Assembly: GCA_949752795.1 (NCBI GenBank) | Contig: OX457074.1 | Span: 8,755,527-8,819,526 of the forward strand | DNA length: 64,000 nucleotides | Source: Hyperoodon ampullatus | Lineage: Eukaryota; Chordata; Mammalia; Artiodactyla; Ziphiidae | Reading direction: 5' to 3' | Part shown: in pieces, positions 52,671 to 63,850 of the stretch | Layout: each line of letters starts with the position of its first letter | Numbering within the stretch: the first letter of the stretch is position 1 | Made by a program: the position numbers and the translations under genes | Notes under the pieces: model-generated | Told to the model about the DNA's origin: nothing | The model's database searches: none | What the model saw: the letters and a program-made list of their open reading frames with translations, nothing else

Positions 52671-54546
52671 AGGACCCCACTGGTGGGGGTCAGGGGGCAA
52701 GAGGAAGAGGGGCTGATTGCTCATCCCTGTCCTAGGTGGTCCCCAAAGACCCGCCGAGGGTGTTAGTGGAGGGTTCGGCTCAGAGACTTCTGGCAGCTGG
52801 GTGTGAAGGCTGGAAGCCTGGCTGCAGCAGTATTCCCGGAGAGTCCAAATCAGCCAGGGGCGGAGGTGGCCCAGCCTCCCTTCCGAGTTCAGAGCGGGCT
52901 TTGAGCACCTCATCCATACATTTGAGGACAGGAGTGAATGAGAGGGGATCTCTGGGGTGGCAGAGCCAGAAGAGCGGTGGAACAGAGCAGTGGCTGTTTA
53001 GTAAATGTTAGTTAAACAGACCCTGACCGTGCCAGCTTCATGGACGTGCAACTTGTTCACTGACAAAAGCCCTGCGCTCAGAAGGGACCTGCACTTGGTT
53101 TAATGCTCTGCTGTCACCATCCTGAAGTTCTTCACAATTTTTGAACAAAGGGACTCCACATTTTCATTTCGTACAGGTCTGTAAATTAGGTAGCTGGTCC
53201 TGCCCCTGAAACAGAGACATGGTTTGTTCTCAGAGGGCCTCCTCTGGCCCCTCCCTGCCCCAGTTTCACCCCTAGATGCCCCAAGTGGAGCGCAGCACAG
53301 AGCTGGGAGAAGCGGGCGTTCAATGAGCTTCTTGGCGGTCCCCACCCTCCAAAGGCTGACCCATTCGCTGACCCAACACTCACTCAATTGCCCATCGCTG
53401 ACCCAGGCCAGGATGTGTGGCAGGGCGATGCCCTGCCACAAGACTCCTGGTCCCAGCTGTCTCTTGGGAAGATGTGGCCCCTCTGCTTAGTCCCGCCCCC
53501 ACCCCAGCTAGACCAGGAGAGGCTGGTGGAGGCGGGGAGGCTTAATTAGCACCCCCAGCCAGGCAGCAGGCGGTGGGCACAGAGCAGGCTGACTTTTCCC
53601 GCTATAGATCCAGCTCTCTGGGAGAGGCACTAGCCGGCTGGCTTAGGCTCTGGCTGGGCTATTTTAGGAACATTCTTAACTCTTCCTGCGCCACTGCCAT
53701 AACTGGCCTTCTCTTCCAGAGCACGTGCCAGCTCCAGACTGTCTTTCTCCTGGTCCCTCGTTCCTGGCCCCTGCTCTTCCTCGCTGGTGGCTGAGAAGGA
53801 CACAGTTTTCTTGGGGGTGGGGCCAGTTGCCTTTCGCTGAGGAGAGTGGCTGTCTCTGGCCTCTGAGCCCTGCACCTCCTCCCTCTCCCCCTCATCACAG
53901 CTCTGCCCTAAGGAGATTGGCCGTTTTCAGCATCATCCAGCTCCTTCTTCTCATCTTAGGAAATTGGAGTAGTTAGGCTCCCCCACCCTAGTGAAAACAG
54001 CTGATCTGGGCCCCAGAGAGGAAGATGGGAAGCCACAGTCCTGGCCTCCACCCTCCGGCAGAGCAGCAGCCGCCACCGACCTGACTTCAATGCCGCATTA
54101 GGGCTGAGTTTCCAGCTGGGTGTTCCACGTAAGCAGCCGAGCGTATCATGGGGTTCCCTGTCCCTCTTTTTCTCCCACTCCAGTGTCTGGCTTCCTGGAC
54201 AAACCTACACCAGGATGTAGGTATTACCTGGGCAAGGCCAAGGGGTATCCCACAGGGGGCCAGGAAGGTCCGGCATTTATAAATCTGAAATTCTAGCCAA
54301 GACAGGGGAAGAGAGCTCAGCTCACTTGGTGCTCGGAGTGTCCTATGTCCGTGCTGGGCCTGCCTGAGCTGGGAGACCCAGGACACCCAGGACTCTGGTG
54401 CCACCTGTCAGGCAAATGCCTTGTGGGACTAGCAGTTGGAAGTTGCCGCCAAGTCCTGCTGGGAAAACCTGCCCTGGAGATCCAGGCACATGGCCGATGA
54501 ATCCATGTAAATGCCCAAGGGCCTGTGCTGGGCGCCAGGTAGGGTC

Positions 54547-54568
54547 GATCAATAATCGATAATCAATC
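54547..54568. promoter_or_regulatory. Cluster of Onecut/Cut-like motifs
   Basis: Within 22 bases: ATCAATA (54548-54554), ATCGAT (54555-54560) and ATCAAT (54562-54567). These fit Onecut (HNF6) type recognition. Function is inferred only. Confidence 0.35.
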
Positions 54569-55828
54569 TCTGCCTGAGAAGGGCTACTGTCTTGGGCTGG
54601 TTCGCCAGGGTGTCTGACCACCAGCCCGGGCCATGGTGTTGACGGACTGGGGCAAGGGAGCCCTCCCCACCCAACTCCCCCTTCCCCCGGTTCCCACAGC
54701 CAGGCCAGCTCTGGAAGTGACTGGGCGGCCTGGGGGTAGCGTGTGAGACCAGATGAAAATGCTTCAGCTCTCCTCAGGGGCTACTGAGGGGGCTCTTGCG
54801 ATGGGGGTGCCTGAACCACAAGTCCTCCAGCCTCCAACTTAGAAAGATCCAGATGGATTTATCAAAGTGTCCTGGGGAAGATTTTGAGTGGAGAGAAAAA
54901 AATACCTTCCAGGGACTCGGGGAGAATCCTCTGTGTTTTTAAAAAAGTAAGACCCTTCCCCTTACCTCAGATTGAAAGACATGAATAGGATGCAGGAGGC
55001 TGGCTGTACAGGGGACCCCCCTCTCCATCGGGTAGGGGTGCAGGCTTCCTGAGGCCGAGGTCTGGAGGAGGAGATTTCTGGCTCCACAGTCCCTGAGGAA
55101 GACACAGGGGAGCACGGGCTAACCTGAGTCGAAACTAGGAGCTGAGCCCGGGGGTCCTGGGCGCCTGTCTCTCCACTGCAGCCCCCTTCCCCTCCCCCAT
55201 GTTCCCTCCCCATCAGCTCCCAGGCTGGGAGCCCCAGCTGGCGGAGGATATCTTGCTCCTCAGCAGCTGGGATTTGTAAATATTTATAGGAACATGGAAC
55301 AGATCAGTGGCTGACAGGCCCAAGGAGCGGGCAGGGGCGCTGCCTGGAGCTCAGCGGCTTCACCCCCCTTCCCCACCCCCTGACCTGATTTGAGGGAGCC
55401 CAGGATGGCAGAGATGGGGGTGATCAAGCAGGACGTGGTCCTGGCAGCCTCTACACTGAGAAACACCAGCTCAGAGGATGCGTCTGTCCATCTGCCCCTG
55501 GGCTCTGCTTCCACACTCAGAGTCACTCCTATCCTGCCACCCTCACCCCCACCCACTCGTGCACTCACACACCCATCGCCACGCTGACTCCGCCCTCAAC
55601 ACATTCTTGCAACACTCGTGTACGTTCATTGTCACACATGCGTATGCACACACACTTTCTAACTCCTACATCCACGTTGATGCTCACTCTCACGCACACC
55701 TGCTCACACCTTTGCACACACACCACTTCACACTCACAAACCCACTGGAGCCCCAGATCCCAGTTACTCCTCACAGGTCTTAATCACAGGTCCTGGGAGA
55801 GAGCCTTCTGTTTTTTGCCTGAGGTGTA

Positions 55829-55883
<55 letters not shown>
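55829..55883 (+). repeat. (TG)n microsatellite
   Basis: About 25 uninterrupted TG units after a short TGTATGTGTGCG lead. A CA-rich but irregular stretch (55555-55745) precedes it. Confidence 0.97.
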
Positions 55884-55885
<2 letters not shown>

Positions 55886-55992
55886 CAGGAGGGAATAGGC
55901 CCTGAGGTCGGGGGACGAGGGAGAGGGAGGAGGTGTGGACCAAGAGCCCTTCAGAGCTGATAGCAGCCCATAACTGAAGTAAGACAGAGGCA

Positions 55993-56348
55993 GGTCTTCC
56001 CTGGTGGCCAGTGCAGGGGACATGGGTTCGAGCCCTGGTCCGGGAAGATCCCACATGCTGCGGAGCAATTAAGCCCGGGCACCACAACTACTGAGCCCAC
56101 GAGCCACAACTACTGAGCCCGTGTGCTGCAACTACTGAGCCTGCGTGCCACAACTACTGAAGCCCGGGCACCTAGAGCCCGTTCTTCGCAACAAGAGAAA
56201 CCACTGCAATGAGAAACCCGCGTACCACGACGAAGAGTAGCCCCTGCTCGATGCAACTAGAGAAAGCCCGCGGACAGCAACGAAAACCCAATGCAGCCCC
56301 CCCCAAAATAAAATAGATAAAAATAAATTTAAAAAACAAAGAAAAAAA
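55993..56348 (+). mobile_element. CHR-1-like SINE with a deletion in the tRNA promoter region
   Basis: Duplications AAGACAGAGGCA at 55981-55992 and 56349-56360. The 5' end runs CTTCCCTGGTGGCCAGTGCAGGGG, so about 24 bases that normally include the A box are missing. Confidence 0.93.
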
Positions 56349-57214
56349 AAGACAGAGGCAAAGGCAGGCCAAGGAAATGGAGACTGACAAGGGTCAAGGC
56401 AGATGGGGCAGGATCTAGGGACAGAGGGATCCCCCCTCCCCCCCATGAGAAGTGTCACATTGTTGTTCCAGTGGCCTGTGAGACCAGCACCAACCCCCAG
56501 CTGGAGCCTCTCCCCCTCTGGATCTTGTCACTGTGGCTTTTCTTTGCTGCTTGGGCAGCCAGGAGTGGTGACAAGCAGGGAAGGCAGTGCCCAGGGCAGC
56601 GGGCTGTGCCACTCCAGCCTGGCTGCCAACTCACCCATCAGTGCCCATCTCATCACCCACAGGGACCCAGATGAGACCAGTGACCTGCCTGGCTGTCCTT
56701 ATCTTGCAGGGCCAAAGTTGGGGGAGGGAGGCAATTGGATCTCCTTCTCCAAAAAGCAGGCAGTGAAACCAGACCTTGTCCAGGTCCCAGGACCCTGAAG
56801 CTGGGCTTGGGAAGCAGGGCCAACTCTCTGCTCCTGGGCACCCAGGCACCCACCAGACTTGGACAGGAACCGGTGCCTGAGGCAGGGGCTTGAGGAGGAA
56901 GGTCACTAGGAGGAACGAAACATGTTTTTGGCATAAACTTTGTATTCCATTTGTTTTACCGCACACAGAATGATGTCCCCACGCCTGGTGCCCCTGTGTG
57001 CTGCGTTAAATAGCCATCCTTCTCGCCTTGGGTCTGTCTCAGGGTATTAGTTCTGGGGCATAAATTTATCAGCTTGTGCTCCGCAATCTGGGAGCAACCA
57101 TTTCTATAAAATCAGAAAGGCAAACAAATAATAATAATGAAAAGCAGGGAAAGTTGTGCTGACTGAAGTTTTCCTGTTTTTTAATCGTCAGTGCAGCTTT
57201 CCACCAGGTTTTGA

Positions 57215-57350
57215 CGTCCTGATTGATTCATGATTTCTCAGGTTCATTCACGTATCTGCTCAACAACAATTACTCACGTAGGTGCCAGGCCCTGTGCTGC
57301 GTCCTGGGAGCCAGTGCAAACGCCAGGCAAGGTTCTGGCCTGCACACTGT
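57215..57350 (-). repeat. L2 fragment
   Basis: GGTGCCAGGCCCTGTGCTGC and surrounding weak similarity to the antisense L2 tail. Confidence 0.45.
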
Positions 57351-57574
57351 TTAGAATTGATCAAAGAAGATAAACAAATGCACGACAAAGCATGGTGCCC
57401 CCAGGAGGCCAGGGAGCAGTATTCAGGTGCCACACATGGGGACCCAGATGTCCTGGTTTTGCAGCTGAATGTTGTGAAAATGACACAGAATCCCTCTCTC
57501 ATCCCAGGATCACATCTCCTTCTCACCCCTCTCCTGCCTCTGCAGTTCTGCTTTCCTGGGCAGCTAAACCCTCT

Positions 57575-57700
57575 AAGAATGGTGGGAAAAGCGTGAATGT
57601 GAGACTGAATCTCAGCTTGGACTCACACTGCCTGGGTGACCTCAGGCAAATAAGTCATCTCTCTGAGTCACAGTTTCCTTCTCTGTTAAAATGCAGTGAC
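57575..57700 (+). repeat. MIR fragment
   Basis: CCTGGGTGACCTCAGGCAAA, GAGTCACAGTTTCCTTCTCT, immediately followed by a SINE. Confidence 0.7.
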
Positions 57701-57701
57701 T

Positions 57702-57914
57702 GGGCTTCCCTGGTGGTGCAGTGGTTGAGAGTCCGCCTGCTGATGCAGGGGACACGGATTTGTGCCCCGGTCTGGGAAGATCCCACATGCCGCGGAGCGG
57801 CTGGGCCCGTGAGCCATGGCCACTGAGCCTGCGTGTCCGGAGCCTGTGCTCTGCAACGGGAGAGGCCACAACAGTGAGAGGCCCGCGTACCGCAAAAAAA
57901 AAAAAAAAAAAAAG
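57702..57914 (+). mobile_element. CHR-2-like SINE
   Basis: Sense copy GGGCTTCCCTGGTGGTGCAG through GAGAGGCCCGCGTACCGC and a ~21-base poly-A tail, running straight into the GGT/GAT minisatellite. Confidence 0.94.
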
Positions 57915-57917
57915 CAT

Positions 57918-58165
57918 TCTTGTGTGTGTGGTGGTTGTGGAATGGTGGTGGTGGAGGTGGTGATGGTGAACCTGGTGATGCAAGTGATGGTGGAGGTGAT
58001 GATGGTATTTGTGGGGGTAGTGGTGACAGTGGTGGTTATGCAGGTGATGGTGGAAGTGATGGTATTAGTGGTGGTGGTGGTGATGGTGAAAGTGGTGCTG
58101 GAAGTGATGGTGGTGATGGTGGAGGTGATGATGGTTTTGGTGGTATAGGTGGTGATAGTGGTGAT
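57918..58165 (+). repeat. GGT/GAT-rich minisatellite
   Basis: Triplet-phased GTGATGGTGGAGGTGATG-like units for about 250 bases, e.g. GATGGTGGAGGTGATGATGG near 57985 and 58118. The Gly/Asp and Val/Met frames here are repeat artefacts. Confidence 0.93.
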
Positions 58166-58214
58166 AGGAGCTCATTTCAGAATCTTATGCTCAGATTTTA
58201 AGAGCTGGAAGAGA

Positions 58215-58545
58215 GCTCAGTTCCAGATGATCCATTGAGGGCCTACTATGTGCCAGGCCCTGTGGGGCTCACTTCATTTCCACAGCAACACACGAAGATT
58301 GCTGTTTCCTTTTACGGATAAGGACATTGAGGCCACAGAGAACAAGTGACCCGGCTACCTGCTCACAGCTAGTAAGACATGGAGAGGTACTTAAGCCCTG
58401 GGTCCTTTGACTCCTAGCCCCATATTCCTTCTTCTGCCATCATGAAGCCACCCACATGTCACAGTAGGGAAAATGGAGACCCAGAGAGGTGGATTGATTT
58501 ACCCAAGGTCATGCAGTAGTGAGAAGCAGAGCCTGGCTGTTTTCT
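58215..58545 (-). repeat. MIR plus a second MIR fragment
   Basis: CTACTATGTGCCAGGCCCTG and GGACATTGAGGCCACAGAGA, then a second core GGAGACCCAGAGAGGTGGAT at 58470-58489. Confidence 0.75.
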
Positions 58546-59189
58546 CTGTACTTCTAGATCTCAGCTGGGGCTGAGGTCTTACTGAGGAGGATGGAAGGAC
58601 CACCAGTGTATCCCCCCACCACAGCCCTGACAGAGGCACAGAGCACAGACCTCTTCAGGCCCCCGGGGGAGGTGCTGTATCTGCTGTCCTCCTGACCCTC
58701 GACACTGTCAATTTCAGTCTCCTTCTCCAGGCTCAGAGTGAGAGTGACAGACGCCCAGCTGCTGCCTGACCCATTACACTTGACACCCCTCCCCCAGATC
58801 TGACCGTGGGCCTCCTTTGGCCTGCACACGGTGCTACAGCCGCTCTGACTGGCGTTGAGCTGGAGGGCCAGGGAATGTCACCCTCAGCCCTCATCCCTGT
58901 TTGAGCTCTGAGGTGGTGAGCTCGGGGGTCTGGTCCTCGTCCTTTTCTGGTCCTGCACCTTAGTCCTTAGTCTCCTGCTCAAAAAAATGGGTAGCTCCAT
59001 CTTGACCCCCAGGAGTTAGTGAAAAAGGGAAGAGGAGAGAAAGAATTGTGCCCAGACTGTACATTGTCCACAGGCTTCCTCCCCCAGGAAGCCTGCCGGG
59101 ACTCACCCCACGTAGCTCCGCTCTCTCTGACTCCCTCTGACCGTCCCTTCACTCTCAAAGCTATGTGTCTGACTCTGTCTGAGTCACGG

Positions 59190-59272
59190 TGATGCTGATG
59201 GTGGTGATGGTGGTGGTGGTTATGATGGAAGTGGCAGTGGAGGTGGTGGTGACAGTGGTGGTGATGATCAGA
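59190..59272 (+). repeat. Short GGT/GAT repeat
   Basis: GATGGTGGTGATGGTGGTGG and GAGGTGGTGGTGACAGTGGT; same composition as 57918-58165, about 1 kb away. Confidence 0.9.
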
Positions 59273-59344
59273 GTAAGGTAGGACCTCCGGGAGGGAAAGA
59301 GGTTGACTGGTCACTACCTTCGTCTACATCTTCCCCCACCTCTT

Positions 59345-59560
59345 TAGTAATAGCTACTATTTATTGAGTGTCATTCACAAAACAGATGCATGCTCAGTAT
59401 TTTATATGAAATAATTCATTTAATTCTCCCAACAACCCTATGAGGCAGCTACTAATATTCTAGAGATGAGACAGCTGAGGCACAGTGAGGTTAAGCAACT
59501 TGCCTGAGGTCAACAGCTAGCAAATAGCAGAGCCTAGACTCCGCCCCAGCCCCCGCCAAA
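59345..59560 (-). repeat. MIR
   Basis: CTATTTATTGAGTGTCATTC, CAACAACCCTATGAGGCAGC, GTTAAGCAACTTGCCTGAGG. Confidence 0.85.
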
Positions 59561-60394
59561 GGCTTGACTCCTGCCCTCTACTTCTGCCCCAGGAGAGCAG
59601 GGGAAGAGAGCTGGTGGGTAAGTATGTGTGTGTGTGTTTGGGACTTCAGGGGGCTCCGCTCTCTTGGGGTGTCCATGGCCAGCAGTGCCATTCTGACTAC
59701 CTTCCTGCCTTCACCTCTCTCGGGAGCGCTGACAAGGGAGGTGAGGATGGTGGGTGTGTGGGAGGGGATAGGTTCTACCGGGTAGTGGTCACAGAATTTC
59801 TGGGGGGGTGAGGGACTCTGCCTGGCCCATGGCAGGCAGCTCACCCCAGCTTCTGGCTAGGGCTCCTGCCCTCGGGAGCTCCATCCTGCCGGGCTCGTTC
59901 CCTCCCAGGATCTCATTATATCCCTAAGAGAAACTGACAGCCTCAATATCTTACTTTGCAAATATAGTTTATTCCTTCAATAAAGCCGCCTGCGCAGGGG
60001 AATGTTTAAGACCCGCTCTCCCCCGAGAGCCTCATTTGAATTTCTAAAGTCTTTAGTCGGCCCTCCAGTGGGGCAGCTGGGTAATGAAAACGCAGCCGCT
60101 TACAGGGGACTCATTTCCTGTCTCGCCCTGTCTCCACCAGGATGGAGGAGCTGAACTGACCGAAAGAAGAACCCTGGCTACCTGGGTGCTGAGGGAGGGC
60201 GGAGGCAGGGAGGCCTTGGCATGGGCCTGAGCACCCAGGGACCCTTCCACAGGCTGTCTATGCTCAGGGACCCCTAGACAGCATCTCTTAGGCCATGGTG
60301 CTCCCCCAGAGGCGCAGCCCACCGATCCCTGGGGGTGAGGATGGCTCCCTGGCCCGACCCCTCTCTCTAGGGCAGCCCCTATCCCCCGGCCCCC

Positions 60395-60625
60395 ATGGGA
60401 GTCTCTAATTAAAAGACCGGCACGCCCCTCAGGGACTCATTAGGCCCGCTGTGCAGAGAACATTTAATCATTGCTCAGAGCATCGATTGGAAAATCAATT
60501 TCTTTGTCTTTCCGAACGCGGCGCTGGAGAAGTGGGGGGAGCGCTGACCTCCTTCTGCTGCCATGTAAAGTGCTGCAGATTTAATCTGGGAACAGAAATC
60601 AATTAGCCACTTACGAGGTTGGCTT
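60395..60625. promoter_or_regulatory. Candidate conserved noncoding element
   Basis: Repeat-free, homeodomain-motif-rich: CTAATTAAAAG, CATTTAATCATTG, CATCGATTGGAAAATCAATT, TTTAATCTGGG, ATCAATTAGCC. This is the style of deeply conserved developmental enhancers. No alignment was possible, so this is a guess from composition. Confidence 0.35.
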
Positions 60626-60919
60626 TAGTTACCAAGTCGGCAGGGCCCGCGCCACTGCTCAGCGGCTGACAGGAGCGAATCTCCTTACACCCCACCTGGC
60701 CGGGGCCACTCTGGAGCATCCCACCAGCTCTCCGGGGTCCCCTTCCCACGCTGGACACCTGTTGTCCAGACAGGCCCCCAGGAACCCCAAAGAAGTCCTG
60801 GGAAGGCTCCTGGAAGCCCGAGGTCACAGTCACAGCCTCCCAGGCTGACCCCTTCCCACTAACCCCGACCCCCTGTGCTCAGCTCTTCAGCCCTGAGAAG
60901 AGACATGGAGGCTCACCGG

Positions 60920-61095
60920 AGGCCTGTTCAAATCTCAGTTTTGCCTCCTGCCAGCTTCGGCGATGTCAGGGAAGTTGCTTGACCCTGCTGAGTCTCAGTC
61001 GCCCCACGAGCACCTTACTCATGAAATGGGAATAACAAGAGTACCTACCTCACCAGAGGGGGCGATCATTCTATGAGACCATCTGAAGCACTTAC
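60920..61095 (+). repeat. MIR
   Basis: TTCAAATCTCAGTTTTGCCT, TTGCTTGACCCTGCTGAGTC, CTCATGAAATGGGAATAACA. Confidence 0.75.
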
Positions 61096-61429
61096 CAGAG
61101 TTGAAGGTCAGAGAGAGAACTTTGCACGCACACCCGCGGGGCAGCGTCCCTCCGGCCAGGCAGTCAGCAGGGTCAGAGAAGGGACAGTGTGAGTGTCGGG
61201 GTGGTGAGGGGCGTCTCGCCATGTCTCGCCTTCCCTCAGGACAGGGCAGGCGGGCTCAGGGCTGCCCTCACTCTCCCGTTTCCCCACCACCTTCTGGGGG
61301 CTCGACTCTGAGTCCCCACCGAGCCCACTCTCCCCCTCGTACCTACGCAGCCTCACCTGTGAGGATGCGCCCCTCTAGCCCCCGTGCCCACCCCACACAT
61401 CTCCGGGGATACAAGTTTTCCAGCGATGT

Positions 61430-61685
61430 CTCACACACCCAGAGTTATACATTCCCAATTACACGGAGTTGTACAGTCTGCACCCCCCATCACACACAGT
61501 TTCACAGAGTTTCTCCCACAGTTTCCGTCACAGCATCCTCTCCCGCAGCTGCACACACCGCCCCGCCCCCCGCTGCTCGCACACATGTGTCATCTGCGGG
61601 CTCACCTGCAGGGCCCCCACCCTGCAGAGGTGCACACTGGCGGCACACGCGCTCACACGCGCACACACTTGTGCGCACACCCGTT
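61430..61685. repeat. Irregular CA-rich tract
   Basis: Many CACAC and CACGCGCAC runs mixed with unique sequence; no fixed period. Confidence 0.5.
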
Positions 61686-62643
61686 CCGTAATAATATTAG
61701 ACATGCCATTTCTTTTGTGTGACAGTTCCAGTGGAGATGCTCAGAGCTGTCACTTGGATGAAAAATAATGCATAATCCTCATCTTCCTTCCTTCCCTTCC
61801 CTTTCTTTCTTCCCTGTTTAACGAGCTCCTAAAAATATTCCTTGCTGTCTCGCCGAAGCTGTGGGCTAAGTGTGAGTCAAGCCTCCCTACCCCGTCCCCA
61901 CTCCCCACCCCCGGCCCGTCCCTCGGCCCCCCTGAGTGGGCTGCAGGGCGAAGGGTCAAGACTAGTCTCAGGGCCTGGCCAAGCCAAGGTCAGGCAGAAG
62001 GGCTCTCACCCCCCCTGAGGCCTCCACAAATCTGTGACTCCCGCCCCTCCCATCCTGGCTAGCCCACCTGAGCTGGGGAGAGAGAGGCGGGGGAGACAAG
62101 GGTGGGAGCAGGAAGAAAGACAGAAGCCACCCTCTGATACCTGACAACCCTCGGCAACCCCCTCCCCAGCTCTGGACCAATTTCACAGGAACCCTCACCA
62201 TCATCTCTCCCACATCCGAGGGAGAGGCCTGCATGTAGCCGAAGTCCCTTCTCCACCTCCTAGCATACCTGCTTCACTCTCCCTCCCAGAACTCAGAGGA
62301 GAAAGGAGAAAGGGCCTCCCTGAACCCCCAGCTGCTACCTGCACCTGAGCCGGCCCTGCTGGGAAAATTGCAATAGTCACAGCGTCCTCCAGTTCATCCT
62401 TCAAGCCCCAGACCAAAGTCACCTCCTCCCTGAAGCCTCCCTGATTCACACGGAAGGAGCTATTTGTTTGTTGTACATACTGTACATAATTTAATAATAT
62501 TAAACACCATCACATGTTGTGCTCGGTGGGAAATTTGTCTCTCTGTGGGACTTTCTCTACCCTGTGTTTTCTTTCCTTATTTCCCTAGGTCACTCTCACT
62601 GTATCTAAGCCCCTTCAGGCTGGGAAGCGGGCTTGCCTTTTGA

Positions 62644-62664
62644 GATGGATGGATGGATGGATGG
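62644..62664 (+). repeat. (GATG)n microsatellite
   Basis: Five GATG units ending in GACAG. Confidence 0.93.
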
Positions 62665-62689
62665 ACAGATTTGAGGTGATGTAAAGGGA

Positions 62690-62860
62690 AGAGCTCAGGG
62701 GCCTGAATGCTCACCCGTTTTCTCTGAACATTCACCGTGACTTTGGAAAGGCAGAAGCCCTCTCTGAGCTTCAGTTTCTCTATCTGTAAAGTGGGAGAAC
62801 GGGGCTATGCTGTGTCTGAGGTCTCGTGCAGCTCTGGCAATCCTCATTCTATGATTCTCC
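62690..62860 (+). repeat. MIR
   Basis: GAGCTTCAGTTTCTCTATCT, GTAAAGTGGGAGAACGGGGC. Confidence 0.65.
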
Positions 62861-63549
62861 GTAGTGTCAGATGGAATAATCCTGTCTACAGACTCTGAGG
62901 TCCCATCCTCCTGTGCGCGAGGGGACAGGGGGCTGTGATGGACAGGCAGGGGGCCCTTGGCACAGTTCTCTGGGCTTTATTTCCCACCTTTCCTCTGCCT
63001 CCCACTTCTTCCACACTGATTTCTTTGCTCCAGTCTTTTTAATTCCACTTCCACATCTTCCTTTCACTCTCTGTCCTTTTTTTTCCTGCTTTTTCGGGGC
63101 CTGCATCCTACCCATTAGGAGCTCAGAGCTAGTGCCCTCTCCTCCCCTCTCCTCCCTTCCGTCTCACAGCCCCACCTGCTTCACAGCCCCCTCCCCATGA
63201 GCCTCCCCATCGTCCCAGCAGCTCCAGCCCCGAAAGGTTAAGCTAATAGCAGCTCCTTTCCCATCAGCTGCGTTTGTTTGCTCTACATAATTGCAGGAGG
63301 GGGGTACTGGGAGGGGGCCCAGGCGCTCTGAGTGGTAGCGGGTATGGGGGAGGGGGCTGTGCCGCTTTGTCCCTGCGGAGGGGGGCTGCGGGCAGGTGGC
63401 ACTTGCAGAGACGGGATAGTGAGCTGTGTGGGAGTTGATCATTTGGGGCAAGGATTGGGCAGAAGACCCTGCTGCCTGGAGAAGGGGGAATGGGGTCCAA
63501 AGAAGAGTGTCAGAGACCTTGCTGCTCCTGGGAGGGAAATAATAACAGT

Positions 63550-63650
63550 AACTTAACAAGACTATGAGTAACGTTTACCAAGCATGCCCCGCCTGCCAGG
63601 CCCCGTCCCAAGCACGTTACTGGCTTTATCTCCTGATCTTCACAACAACC
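63550..63650 (-). repeat. MIR cut by the assembly gap
   Basis: GCCTGCCAGGCCCCGTCCCA, ATCTTCACAACAACC and then N. Confidence 0.7.
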
Positions 63651-63850
63651 NNNNNNNNNNNNNNNNNNNNNNNNNNNNNNNNNNNNNNNNNNNNNNNNNN
63701 NNNNNNNNNNNNNNNNNNNNNNNNNNNNNNNNNNNNNNNNNNNNNNNNNNNNNNNNNNNNNNNNNNNNNNNNNNNNNNNNNNNNNNNNNNNNNNNNNNNN
63801 NNNNNNNNNNNNNNNNNNNNNNNNNNNNNNNNNNNNNNNNNNNNNNNNNN
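63651..63850. other. Assembly gap, 200 N
   Basis: Exactly 200 unknown bases. The round number may be a placeholder or an estimate. Confidence 1.

Noticed and set aside
57816..58201. Gly/Asp-rich and Val/Met-rich frames
   Set aside because: Produced by the SINE poly-A tail and the GGT/GAT minisatellite.
61051..61067. CTCF-like CACCAGAGGGGGCG
   Set aside because: The spacing between CCA and AGGGGGC is one base short of the consensus, and it lies in a MIR.
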